NCBI RefSeq assembly: GCF_030811595.1 | Contig: NZ_JAUSRB010000002.1 | Location: forward strand, 3,224,001 to 3,288,000 | DNA length: 64,000 nt | Direction of reading: 5' to 3' | DNA from: Streptosporangium brasiliense | GTDB lineage: Bacteria > Actinomycetota > Actinomycetes > Streptosporangiales > Streptosporangiaceae | Shown: positions 13,047-20,987 of the stretch, in pieces | Layout of the letters: every line of letters begins with the position of its first letter | Position numbering within the stretch: position 1 is the first letter of the stretch | Notes under the pieces: model-generated | The model's database searches: none | Told to the model about the DNA's origin: nothing | What the model saw: the letters and a program-made list of their open reading frames with translations, nothing else | Position numbers and translations under genes: made by a program

Positions 13047-14548
13047 GCACCGAAACGCTCATGCCGTACGACGAGGCGCTGGAGCGCTTCGAGCCGGTGC
13101 TGGGCCTGGAGACCCACGTCGAACTGGGCACGGCGTCGAAGATGTTCTGCGGCTGCCCGACCACGTTCGGCGCCCCGCCGAACACCCACGTCTGCCCGGT
13201 CTGCCTGGCCCTGCCCGGGGCGCTGCCGACGGCCAACGCCGCGGCGATCGAGTCGACGATCCGCATCGGCCTGGCGCTCAACTGCTCGATCGCCGAGTGG
13301 TGCCGCTTCGCCCGGAAGAACTACTTCTATCCGGACATGCCGAAGAACTACCAGATCAGCCAGTACGACGAGCCGCTCTGCTTCGACGGCTACCTCGACG
13401 TCGAGGTGGACGGCAAGATCGTGCGGATCGAGATCGAGCGGGTCCACCTGGAGGAGGACACCGGCAAGTCCACCCACGTGGGCGGCGCGACCGGCCGCAT
13501 CCACGGCGCCGACTACTCGATCGTCGACTACAACCGCGCGGGCATCCCGCTGGTGGAGATCGTCACCAAGCCGATCCCGGGGACCGACCGGCTCGCCCCC
13601 GAGGTCGCCCGCGCCTACGGCACCGAGCTGCGTGAGCTGATGCGCGGCCTCGGCGTCTCGGACGTGCGCATGGAGGAGGGCTCCATGCGCTTCGATGTGA
13701 ACGTCTCCCTCATGCCGCGCGGGTCCTCGGAGTGGGGCACCCGGACCGAGACCAAGAACGTCAACTCGCTGCGCAGCGTCGAGCGCGCGGTCCGCGGCGA
13801 GATCGAGCGCCAGGCCGCGATCCTGGCCGGCGGTGGTCGGATCCTGCAGGAGACCCGCCACTTCCACGAGAACAGCGGCACCACCACCTCGGGCCGGTCC
13901 AAGGAGGAGGCGCAGGACTACCGCTACTTCCCCGAGCCGGACCTGGTGCCGATCGCCCCCGACGTCGCGTGGGTGGCCTCGCTCAAGGCCGCCCTGCCGG
14001 AGCTGCCGAACGCCCGGCGCAAGCGGCTCCAGCAGGAGTGGGGCGTCTCCGACCTCGACATGGCGGCCATGCACAACGCCGACGCCATCGGCCTGGTCGA
14101 GGCGACGGTCGCGGCCGGCGCGCCGCCGGCCGACGCCCGCAAGTGGTGGATGGGCGAGCTGGCCCGCCGGGCCAACGAGGCGGGGGTCCCGCTCGGCGAG
14201 CTGTCGATCACCCCGGACCAGATCGCCCGGGTGTGCGCGATGGTCGCCGGGGGGGCGCTGAACGACAAGCTGGCCCGCCAGGTGCTGGAGGGTGTGCTGA
14301 ACGGAGAGGGCTCCCCGGACGAGGTGGTCGCCGCGCGCGGCCTGCAGATCGTCAATGACGAGGGCGAGCTGATGGCGATCATCGACCAGGTCCTGGCCGA
14401 CAACGCCGCCGCCGCCGACAAGGTCCGCAGCGGCAAGATCGCCGCGGTCGGCGCTCTCGTCGGCGGTGTCATGAAGGCCAGCCGCGGCAAGGCCGACGCG
14501 GGCCGGGCCCGTGAGCTGCTGCTGGACAGGCTCGGCGTCTCCGAGTAG
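13043..14548 (+). CDS. gatB: aspartyl/glutamyl-tRNA amidotransferase subunit B
   Basis: GatB binds misacylated tRNA and carries out the kinase and transamidation steps of GatCAB. The 501-residue protein has the [18 protein letters not shown] motif, the zinc cysteines (CGC and CPVCLALPG), [20 protein letters not shown] and a C-terminal YqeY-like tail domain (about 350-500). The GTG start overlaps the DUF4276 stop by 4 bp, so gatB translation probably depends on ribosomes leaving the inserted gene. A strong terminator follows. Confidence 0.97.
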   Translation: MSTETLMPYDEALERFEPVLGLETHVELGTASKMFCGCPTTFGAPPNTHVCPVCLALPGALPTANAAAIESTIRIGLALNCSIAEWCRFARKNYFYPDMPKNYQISQYDEPLCFDGYLDVEVDGKIVRIEIERVHLEEDTGKSTHVGGATGRIHGADYSIVDYNRAGIPLVEIVTKPIPGTDRLAPEVARAYGTELRELMRGLGVSDVRMEEGSMRFDVNVSLMPRGSSEWGTRTETKNVNSLRSVERAVRGEIERQAAILAGGGRILQETRHFHENSGTTTSGRSKEEAQDYRYFPEPDLVPIAPDVAWVASLKAALPELPNARRKRLQQEWGVSDLDMAAMHNADAIGLVEATVAAGAPPADARKWWMGELARRANEAGVPLGELSITPDQIARVCAMVAGGALNDKLARQVLEGVLNGEGSPDEVVAARGLQIVNDEGELMAIIDQVLADNAAAADKVRSGKIAAVGALVGGVMKASRGKADAGRARELLLDRLGVSE

Positions 14549-14608
14549 CCGTCCGGACGCCCACGGGCGGTCCGGGCCTTCCCGGACCACCCCGCGGGCG
14601 GACCGCGG

Positions 14609-14643
14609 AGGCCCCGCCGATCGAAAGATCGGCGGGGCCTTTT
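14609..14643 (+). terminator. strong rho-independent terminator of the gatCAB operon
   Basis: A 14-bp perfect stem (AGGCCCCGCCGATC at 14609-14622 and its complement at 14627-14640) closes a GAAA tetraloop and runs into TTT. It lies 60 bases after the gatB stop. Confidence 0.92.
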
Positions 14644-14680
14644 GTATGTGGTAATTCTCATTTTTAATATCACGCACATA

Positions 14681-14709
14681 TTGACGCAATTATTGATTAC
14701 TTGCACAGT
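14681..14709 (+). promoter_or_regulatory. weak promoter candidate for the secreted SH3-like protein
   Basis: TTGACG (14681-14686) is a good -35, followed after 17 bases by CACAGT, a poor -10. The surrounding AT-rich stretch after the gatB terminator is the likely promoter of the downstream gene. Confidence 0.35.
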
Positions 14710-14769
14710 GATCACGTCAGTCACCCTTTTCTCTGTGGCGCTGTCCAGCCCCTCAGGATCGGAGAACGC

Positions 14770-15138
14770 GTGAAAAGGCATTTGGCGCTCGTGGCCGTGG
14801 TGCTGGCCGTCGCCGGCGGGACGCTCGCGACCGTCACCCCAGCTCAGGCCGGTGCTTCCGGCTTCTCGGCGGCTCTCGGGGTGGATGCTGTCATCATCGC
14901 CGACGGCGTCCGCCTGCGCTCCACCCCCGGCGGCCCGTACGTGATCGGTCTTCTCTACTACGGCGATTACGGCCAGATATTGGACTCCTCCAGCGGCTGG
15001 TGCAAGTTCCGTCTGGGCGGCAGATCGGCCTCCGGGCTGCCGGCGGGGACCACGGGATGGGCCTCCTGCTCCTATTTCGCCAGAGAGGACGGCCGGCGCC
15101 TGGCTGAGGAGCCCGTCGACACCTTGGAGCAGCGGTAG
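14770..15138 (+). CDS. small secreted SH3-like (SH3b) protein
   Basis: The 122-residue protein has a signal peptide (HLALVAVVLAVAGGTLATV, cleavage near AQAGA) and then a compact domain with VRLRSTPGGPYVIGLLYYG and WCKFRLGG. This pattern fits bacterial SH3 domains that bind cell-wall peptides. Two cysteines (in SSGWCKF and GWASCSYF) could form a disulfide. The GTG start is preceded by GGAG at five bases; an in-frame ATG 23 codons earlier would spoil the signal peptide. It is a lone gene between terminators. Its ligand is unknown. Confidence 0.75.
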   Translation: MKRHLALVAVVLAVAGGTLATVTPAQAGASGFSAALGVDAVIIADGVRLRSTPGGPYVIGLLYYGDYGQILDSSSGWCKFRLGGRSASGLPAGTTGWASCSYFAREDGRRLAEEPVDTLEQR

Positions 15139-15154
15139 CCCCGGCCGGACCGGC

Positions 15155-15184
15155 GGCCCCGCCGATCCCCGGCACGGCGGGGCC
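15155..15184. terminator. GC-rich hairpin between convergent genes
   Basis: GGCCCCGCCG at 15155-15164 pairs with 15175-15184 around a 10-nt loop, 16 bases after the SH3-like gene's stop. It could also end tct transcription from the other side. There is no T-run. Confidence 0.55.
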
Positions 15185-15198
15185 GGCCCCGGCGCCGC

Positions 15199-15290
15199 CG
15201 GGCACGTGCTCAGCGTCCGTCCAGGCGGGCGCCCGGCGTCCACCCGGGCACGTGCCCGGCATCCGTCCAGGCGGGTGCCCGGCGTCCGGA
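15199..15290. repeat. 46-bp imperfect tandem repeat, two copies
   Basis: Two head-to-tail copies begin CGGGCACGTG at 15199 and 15245 and differ at only a handful of positions. They fill the gap between the SH3-like gene and the end of tctA. Each copy carries a CACGTG core, and the second contains the palindrome GGGCACGTGCCC. Confidence 0.75.
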
Positions 15291-15293
15291 CGG

Positions 15294-16793
15294 CTACGCG
15301 GCGCGTGACGGGCGGGTGACCAGCTTCCTGACCAGCGGGGCGGCCAGCACCAGCAGCGACACGGCCAGCAGCACCGCCGCCACCGGGCTCTTGACCAGGA
15401 CCGTCACGTCGCCCGCGCCGATGGCCAGGGCCCGGCGGAGCTGGATCTCGGCCATCGGGCCCAGGATCATGCCGATCACGGCCGGGGCCACCGGGAGCCC
15501 GAAACGGCGCATCGCGAAGCCCAGCATGCCCAAGATGTAGAGGATGACCAGCTCCACCCAGGAGGAGTTGAGTGCGTAGACGCCCAGGACGGCGAACAGC
15601 ACGATCCCCGCGTACAGGTAGGGCCGGGGAATGTGCAGCACCCGGGCCCAGAGCGGGGCCAGCGGCAGGTTGAGCACCAGCAGCATCGTGTTGCCGATGA
15701 ACAGCGAGGCGACCATGCCCCAGACCAGCGCCGGGTTGTGGTCGAAGAGCTGGGGACCGGGCTGCAGGCCGTACTGCTGGAAGGCCGCCAGCAGGATCGC
15801 GGCGGTCGCCGAGGTGGGCAGGCCCAGGGTGAGCAGCGGGACGAGGGTGCCCGCCGCCGAGGCGTTGTTGGCGGCCTCGGGGCCGGCGACGCCCTCGATG
15901 GCGCCCTTGCCGTACTCCTCGCGGGCGGTCCCGCGGGCCAGGCGCTTCTCGATCGAGTACGACAGGAAGGTGGGGATCTCCGCGCCGCCACCCGGCAGCG
16001 CCCCGAAGGGGAAGCCGAGCGCGGTGCCGCGCAGCCACGGCCGCCAGGACCTCGACCAGTCGGAGCGGCCGAGGAAGGCCCGGCCCACCGGGGTGACCTC
16101 CGGCTCGCTGTGCCGCAGCCGGGAGGCGACGTAGAGCACCTCGCCCAGCGCGAACAGGCCGACCGCGACGATCACCACGTCGATGCCGTCGAGCAGCTGC
16201 GGCACGCCCAGGGTCAGCCGCGCCTGACCGGTCTGCTGGTCGATGCCGATCAGCCCGATGACCAGGCCGAGTCCCAGCGAGGCCAGCCCGCGCACGACCG
16301 AGCGCGACAGCACCGACGACACCGCGGTGAAGGCCAGGACGGCCAGCGCGAAGTAGTCCTCGGGGCCGAAGGAGATCGCGAAGTCCACCACCAGCGGGGC
16401 CGCGACGACCAGCAGCCCGGTGGCGATCGTGCCCGCGACGAAGGAGCCGATGGCGGCGGTGGCCAGCGCCTGGGCGGCCCGGCCGCGCTTGGCCATCTTG
16501 TTGCCCTCGAGCGCGGTGATCATCGAGGAGCTCTCACCGGGCGTGTTGAGCAGGATCGAGGTGGTCGACCCGCCGTACATGCCGCCGTAGTAGATGCCGG
16601 CGAACATGATGAACGCGCTGGCCGGGGGGACGGTGAAGGTGATCGGCAGCAGCAGCGCCACCGTCATGGCCGGGCCGATGCCGGGGAGCACGCCGACCAG
16701 CGTGCCGAGGGTGACCCCGACCAGCGCGTAGAGCAGGTTGACCGGGGTCAGCGCGGTCGCGAACCCCTCCATCAGGAGCTGGAACGACTCCAC
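15294..16793 (-). CDS. tctA: tripartite tricarboxylate transporter large permease TctA
   Basis: TctA is the large membrane subunit of a secondary, binding-protein-dependent carboxylate importer (the citrate family is the model). The 499-residue protein has about 11-12 hydrophobic segments and the family's glycine-rich motifs [36 protein letters not shown] and [19 protein letters not shown]. The GTG start lies directly against the tctB stop codon with no gap, so the two are coupled. It ends the tctC-tctB-tctA operon. The substrate is not deducible beyond a di- or tricarboxylate. Confidence 0.95.
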   Translation of the reverse strand: MESFQLLMEGFATALTPVNLLYALVGVTLGTLVGVLPGIGPAMTVALLLPITFTVPPASAFIMFAGIYYGGMYGGSTTSILLNTPGESSSMITALEGNKMAKRGRAAQALATAAIGSFVAGTIATGLLVVAAPLVVDFAISFGPEDYFALAVLAFTAVSSVLSRSVVRGLASLGLGLVIGLIGIDQQTGQARLTLGVPQLLDGIDVVIVAVGLFALGEVLYVASRLRHSEPEVTPVGRAFLGRSDWSRSWRPWLRGTALGFPFGALPGGGAEIPTFLSYSIEKRLARGTAREEYGKGAIEGVAGPEAANNASAAGTLVPLLTLGLPTSATAAILLAAFQQYGLQPGPQLFDHNPALVWGMVASLFIGNTMLLVLNLPLAPLWARVLHIPRPYLYAGIVLFAVLGVYALNSSWVELVILYILGMLGFAMRRFGLPVAPAVIGMILGPMAEIQLRRALAIGAGDVTVLVKSPVAAVLLAVSLLVLAAPLVRKLVTRPSRAA

Positions 16794-17330
16794 CTAGACC
16801 ACCCCCGACAGCAGCCCCGCGGGCAGCGTCACGCCCAGGCCCTTGACGAAGGCCAGGTAGGTGACCGTGGACAGCACGATCGCGATCACACCCGCGTGCA
16901 GGCGCCGGGTGGCCCCGAGCACCACGGAGAGGCCGAAGAAGAGCAGCGCCCCCGCGATGATCCAGCCGAGCAGGTCCAGCAGCCCGGCGAAGGCCAGGAA
17001 GATCACGCTCACCAGCGCGACCGTCCGCCAGTCCGCCCGGGCGCCGGCGTCGACGTCCTCGCTCTCCTCGGGGTCGCCGTGGCCGCCCCGGATCACGTCG
17101 ATCACGTAGCACAGCCCGATCAGCAGCAGCGCCGAGCCGACGAGGACCGGGAAGAACCGGGGCCCCAGCCCGAGCGAGGAGCCCGCGGCGCTGACGTCCG
17201 CGGTCCCCAGGATCACGAACGCGCCCAGCCCGAGGACGACCAGCGCCAGGACGAGCTCGGGCCGCCGCCATGAGTGCGCCGGGGCGGCGCCACGCTCGGT
17301 GGCGCCGGCCGGATCTTCGGTGGAGTACAT
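16794..17330 (-). CDS. tctB: tripartite tricarboxylate transporter small permease TctB
   Basis: The 178-residue TctB-family protein has four predicted membrane helices (LVLALVVLGLGAFVIL, FFPVLVGSALLLIGLCYVI, VALVSVIFLAFAGLLDLLG, VIAIVLSTVTYLAFV). It shows the conserved LGLGPRFFPVLVG segment of the family. An acidic cytoplasmic loop (DPEESEDVD) lies between helices 2 and 3. Its ATG overlaps the tctC stop by one base (TGATG). Confidence 0.92.
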   Translation of the reverse strand: MYSTEDPAGATERGAAPAHSWRRPELVLALVVLGLGAFVILGTADVSAAGSSLGLGPRFFPVLVGSALLLIGLCYVIDVIRGGHGDPEESEDVDAGARADWRTVALVSVIFLAFAGLLDLLGWIIAGALLFFGLSVVLGATRRLHAGVIAIVLSTVTYLAFVKGLGVTLPAGLLSGVV

Positions 17331-18301
17331 CAGGAGACGAGTCCCATTTCCGCGATGATGGTCTTGACCTTGGCCTGCTCGGCCGCGAGGTAGTCGGCGA
17401 ACTGCCGGCCGGTCTGGAAGGAGTCGATCCAGCCGTTCTTGGCCACCGCGTCCTTCCACGCCTGCGAGTCGTGCATCTTGGTGACCAGGTCGGTCAGGGT
17501 CTTCTTGGCGGCGTCGTCCAGTCCGGGCGGGGCCACGAACCCGCGCCAGTTGGCCAGCTCGACGTCCAGGCCGCCCTCCTTCAGGGTGGGCGCGTCGACG
17601 CTGTCGAGGCGGGCCGGCGAGGTCACGCCGAGGGCCCGGAGCTTGCCGGACTTCACGTGCTCGGCGAACTCGCCGATGCCGGAGACGCCCATCGCGACCT
17701 TGTTGCCCAGCAGCGCGTTGAGCGCCTCGCCGCCGCCGGAGTGGGCGATGTAGTTGACCTGCTTGGGGTCGATCCCGGCGGCCTTGGCCATCAGGCCCGC
17801 CACGATGTGGTCGGTGCCGCCGGCGGAGCCGCCCGCGATCGCGATCTTCGCCGGTCCGGCCTTCCACGCCGTCACCAGGTCGGCCAGCGACTTGTACGGC
17901 GAGGCGGCCGGGACCACGATGATCTCGTACTCCTCGGTCAGCTTCGCGATGGGCGTGGTCTCGGCCAGCGTGACCTTCGACCTGTTCTGCTCCACCGCGC
18001 CGAGCATGACCAGGCCCATGGTCATCAGCAGGTTGCCGTTGCCCTTCTCCCCGGCGAGCTGGGCCAGGCCGATGGTGCCGCCCGCCCCGGGGACGTTGTA
18101 GACCTCCACCTTGCGGGACGGGTCCGCCGAGGTGATGACCTGCTCCGCGGTGCGGGAGGTCTGGTCCCAGCCGCCGCCGGGCGAGGCCGGGGCCATGATT
18201 TTCAGCGTGCCGACGCTGGAGCCCGAGCCCGCCCCCGAGCCGCACGCGGTGAGGGCGGCGAGGGACAGGGCCGCCAGGGCGGCGAGTCTCCGAAGACGCA
18301 T
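17330..18301 (-). CDS. tctC: tripartite tricarboxylate transporter solute-binding lipoprotein TctC
   Basis: TctC captures the carboxylate outside the membrane and delivers it to TctAB. The 323-residue protein has a lipoprotein signal peptide ending LSLAALTAC, with Cys as lipid anchor. The binding fold shows the family motifs ASPGGGWDQTSR, NVPGAGGTIGLAQLAG and GGSAGGTDHIVAG. GGAG sits seven bases before the ATG chosen; an upstream TTG is less likely. It is the first gene of the operon and faces a divergent two-component system, the usual regulator of such transporters. Confidence 0.95.
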   Translation of the reverse strand: MRLRRLAALAALSLAALTACGSGAGSGSSVGTLKIMAPASPGGGWDQTSRTAEQVITSADPSRKVEVYNVPGAGGTIGLAQLAGEKGNGNLLMTMGLVMLGAVEQNRSKVTLAETTPIAKLTEEYEIIVVPAASPYKSLADLVTAWKAGPAKIAIAGGSAGGTDHIVAGLMAKAAGIDPKQVNYIAHSGGGEALNALLGNKVAMGVSGIGEFAEHVKSGKLRALGVTSPARLDSVDAPTLKEGGLDVELANWRGFVAPPGLDDAAKKTLTDLVTKMHDSQAWKDAVAKNGWIDSFQTGRQFADYLAAEQAKVKTIIAEMGLVS

Positions 18302-18458
18302 GGTCAACTCCAAACAGCTTGAAGAAAAGCGTGGTGAGGATGCTGAGCGTCCCAGGTAACGGTGTCGATCCTTTGCGAGCTTGCCGTCGTATCGGTCGTA
18401 TTGGTCGCGCCGGTCACGGCCGCCGCGACCGCGCTGTTATCTCCAGCTGCTTTCATGG

Positions 18459-18472
18459 TCCCTGACCAGGGA
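18459..18472. promoter_or_regulatory. inverted repeat overlapping the sensor kinase ribosome-binding site
   Basis: TCCCTGACCAGGGA has 6-bp arms around AC. The right arm overlaps the AGGGAG ribosome-binding site of the kinase gene. It may be an operator, though two bases between arms favour a DNA site over an RNA hairpin. The rest of the 179-bp divergent region has no clear -35/-10 pair. Confidence 0.3.
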
Positions 18473-18480
18473 GTTCACTC

Positions 18481-20229
18481 GTGCGACGCATTCTCAACGC
18501 CTCCCTCGGCACCCAGCTGTTCATGCTGCAGACGGTGATCGTTTTCCTCGCGGTGGGCGGAACGGCGGGCGTCTGGATGGAACACACCCGCAGCCAGCTC
18601 GACCGGCAGTACCAGCAGCGCGCGCTGGCGATCGCCGAGTCCGTCGCCGGGCTGCCCCAGGTCCGCGAGGCGTTCACCCGGCCCCGGCCGGAGGTGAGCC
18701 TGCAGCCGATCGCGGCGGGGGTGCAGGCGGCCACCGGCGCCGACTACGTGGTGATCGCCAACCGGGAGCAGATCCGCTACGCGCACCCCAACACGGCCCT
18801 GATCGGCAAGCGGCTGTCCACCGACGGCTCGGAGATCCTGACCAGCGGCCGGACCTGGACCGGCATCCAGACCGGCACCCTCGGCCGCTCCGTGCGCGGC
18901 AAGGCGCCGATCTTCGACTCCTCCGGCCGGGTCATCGGCCTGGCCTCGGTCGGGGTGCTCCAGGACACCGTCGCCGAGGAGCTCGGCTCGGCGCTGCCGC
19001 CGCTGCTGTGGACCGTGCTCGCCGTGCTCCTCGCCGGGTCGGCGGCCGCCGGGCTGATCGCCCGGCGGGTCCGCCGCCAGACCTTCGGACTGGAGCCCCG
19101 GGAGATCGCCGCCCTGCTCGAACAGCGCGAGGGCGTGCTGCACGGCGTGAAGGAGGGGGTGCTGGCCCTCGACCTCCAGGGCAGGGTGACGCTGGTCAAC
19201 GACGCGGCCCGCGACCTGCTCGGTCTCTCGGCCCACGACGTCGGGCGGGAGCTGCGCGAGATGCCCCTGTCGGACCGGATGCGGGACGTGCTGGACGGCG
19301 CGGACCCCGGCGACGACCGGGTGGTGCTCCACCGCGACCGTGTGCTCGTGCTCAACCGGACCCCGGTGGCGGTCCGCGAGCAGCCCAGCGGTTGGGTGGT
19401 CACCCTGCGCGACCGGACCGAGCTGGTACGGCTGGCGCGCGAGCTCGACCAGGCCAGCAGCACGACCGACGCGCTGCGCGCCCAGGCCCACGAGTTCGCC
19501 AACCGGATGCACACCGTGGTCGGCCTGCTGGAGCTCGGCGAGCACGAGACGGCCGTCAACTACATCACCCAGACCTCCGAGGCCTACGGCCGGTACGCGT
19601 CCGGCATCCGGGAGAAGGTCGCCGACCCGACCCTGGCCGCGCTGCTGCTGGCCAAGTCGGCCGAGGCGGCCGAGCGGGGCGCGTCCCTGGTGCTCGCCGA
19701 GGACTCCAGGGTGGAGGAGGGCATGCTCGGCGACCCCCACGACGCGGTGCTGGTGGTGGGCAACCTGGTGGCCAACGCCCTCGACGCGCTGGATGAGGTC
19801 GGCGGCACGGTCGAGGTCTCGGTCCGCGCCGAGACAGACGGCCTGCACGTCCGGGTCGGTGACTCCGGGCCGGGGATCACTCCCGGCCTGGCCGAGGAGG
19901 TCTTCCGCGAGGGCTTCACCACCAAGATCGCACACGCGGGCCCGCGCGGCCTCGGCCTGGCCCTGACCCGTCAGGCGTGTTCGCGCCGGGGCGGCTGGGT
20001 GCGGGTGCACAACGCCGACGGCGCCGTCTTCACGGCCCTGCTGCCCCGGCGCGAGGACCCGGCCGGGACCCCGCCGCGGGCGGCCGGGCCGGTTGGGTGG
20101 GGAGACGACGGGCGGGCCGGGCGGGGGGACGACGGGCCGGCCGGGACCCCGCCGCGGGAGGCCGGGCGGGGAGACGACGAGCGGACCGGTGGGCCCGGCG
20201 GAACCACGGACCGGGGGGCGCCGCGATGA
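18481..20229 (+). CDS. CitA/DcuS-type sensor histidine kinase
   Basis: The 582-residue kinase has an N-terminal helix (about 12-30), an extracytoplasmic PAS-like sensor (about 35-170), a second helix (LWTVLAVLLAGSAAAGLIA), a cytoplasmic PAS (GVLALDLQGRVTLVNDAA), an Spo0B-type phosphoacceptor region (AQAHEFANRMHTVVGLLEL, His near 338) and an HATPase domain (VGNLVANALDALDE, DSGPGI). This is the layout of carboxylate sensors, and the gene diverges from tctCBA, so tricarboxylate sensing is a reasonable inference. A Gly/Pro/Asp-rich tail (about 535-582) includes an in-frame repeat. The GTG start has AGGGAG seven bases before it. It overlaps the regulator gene by 4 bp. Confidence 0.92.
   Translation: MRRILNASLGTQLFMLQTVIVFLAVGGTAGVWMEHTRSQLDRQYQQRALAIAESVAGLPQVREAFTRPRPEVSLQPIAAGVQAATGADYVVIANREQIRYAHPNTALIGKRLSTDGSEILTSGRTWTGIQTGTLGRSVRGKAPIFDSSGRVIGLASVGVLQDTVAEELGSALPPLLWTVLAVLLAGSAAAGLIARRVRRQTFGLEPREIAALLEQREGVLHGVKEGVLALDLQGRVTLVNDAARDLLGLSAHDVGRELREMPLSDRMRDVLDGADPGDDRVVLHRDRVLVLNRTPVAVREQPSGWVVTLRDRTELVRLARELDQASSTTDALRAQAHEFANRMHTVVGLLELGEHETAVNYITQTSEAYGRYASGIREKVADPTLAALLLAKSAEAAERGASLVLAEDSRVEEGMLGDPHDAVLVVGNLVANALDALDEVGGTVEVSVRAETDGLHVRVGDSGPGITPGLAEEVFREGFTTKIAHAGPRGLGLALTRQACSRRGGWVRVHNADGAVFTALLPRREDPAGTPPRAAGPVGWGDDGRAGRGDDGPAGTPPREAGRGDDERTGGPGGTTDRGAPR
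20061..20158. repeat. in-frame duplication in the kinase C-terminal tail
   Basis: A 20-base segment beginning GGCCGGGACC occurs at 20061-20080 and again at 20139-20158, a 78-bp period (26 codons, in frame). Each copy encodes PAGTPPR followed by a GDD-containing stretch. The repeat lengthens the disordered tail just before the overlap with the regulator gene. Confidence 0.8.
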
Positions 20230-20897
20230 TCCGCGTGCTCGTCGTGGACGACGACTTCATGGTGGCCAGGATCCACAGCGGCTACGTGGCCCGGGTGCCC
20301 GGGTTCACGGTGGTCGACGCCGTGCACACCGGCAGGGCGGCGATCGCGGCGGTCGCCGAGCACCGCCCCGACCTGGTGCTGCTGGACATCTACCTGCCGG
20401 ACATGTCCGGACTCGACGTCCTCACGACGCTCAGGGGCGTGTCCCACCCGGTCGACGTCCTGGTGATCACCGCCGCGCGCGACGTGGACACGGTCCGCGC
20501 GGCCATGCGCGGCGGCGCGGTGAACTACCTGATCAAGCCCTTCACCGCCGGGGCGCTCACCGAGCGCCTCGGCCAGTACGCCGACACCCGCAGGCAACTG
20601 GCCGCCGTCGGGTCCGAGGTCCGCCAGGACGAGGTGGACCGGTTCTTCGGCGCGGCCAGGGGAGGGCCGCCGCCGCTGCCCAAGGGACTGTCGGCCACCA
20701 CCTGCGGCCTGGTCGCCGACGCGCTCAGGGAGACCGGCACCGACGTGTCGGCGGCCGAGGCGGCGGCGCTCACCGGGCTGTCTAGGGTCAGCGCCCGCCG
20801 CTACCTGGAGTATCTGTGCGCGGCGGGCCAGGCCGAGCTGAGGCCGAAATACGGCACCGCCGGGCGGCCCGAGCACCGTTACCGGTGGACGGGCTGA
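20226..20897 (+). CDS. CitB/DcuR-type response regulator
   Basis: The 223-residue protein has a receiver domain with the acidic pocket VVDDDF, phosphorylation site Asp54 (LLDIYLPDMSG), Thr82 and Lys104 (YLIKPF). The C-terminal helix-turn-helix (SAAEAAALTGLSRVSARRYL) is typical of the CitB family. It most likely binds the region between the kinase gene and tctC and controls the transporter operon in response to external carboxylate. The ATG overlaps the kinase stop (ATGA). Confidence 0.93.
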   Translation: MIRVLVVDDDFMVARIHSGYVARVPGFTVVDAVHTGRAAIAAVAEHRPDLVLLDIYLPDMSGLDVLTTLRGVSHPVDVLVITAARDVDTVRAAMRGGAVNYLIKPFTAGALTERLGQYADTRRQLAAVGSEVRQDEVDRFFGAARGGPPPLPKGLSATTCGLVADALRETGTDVSAAEAAALTGLSRVSARRYLEYLCAAGQAELRPKYGTAGRPEHRYRWTG

Positions 20898-20987
20898 TTC
20901 GTTACTGCTTTTCGGGCCTCGGCCGATGGATCTGGTTTAGGGTTGACACCGGTAAAAATCGCAGAGCAGCAGGAGGTACCGGAGGCC

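Noticed and set aside
20943-20987. TTG start for the VanW protein
   Set aside because: TTG is part of TTGACA, a -35-like element, with no ribosome-binding site; the GTG at 20988 has AGGAGG upstream.
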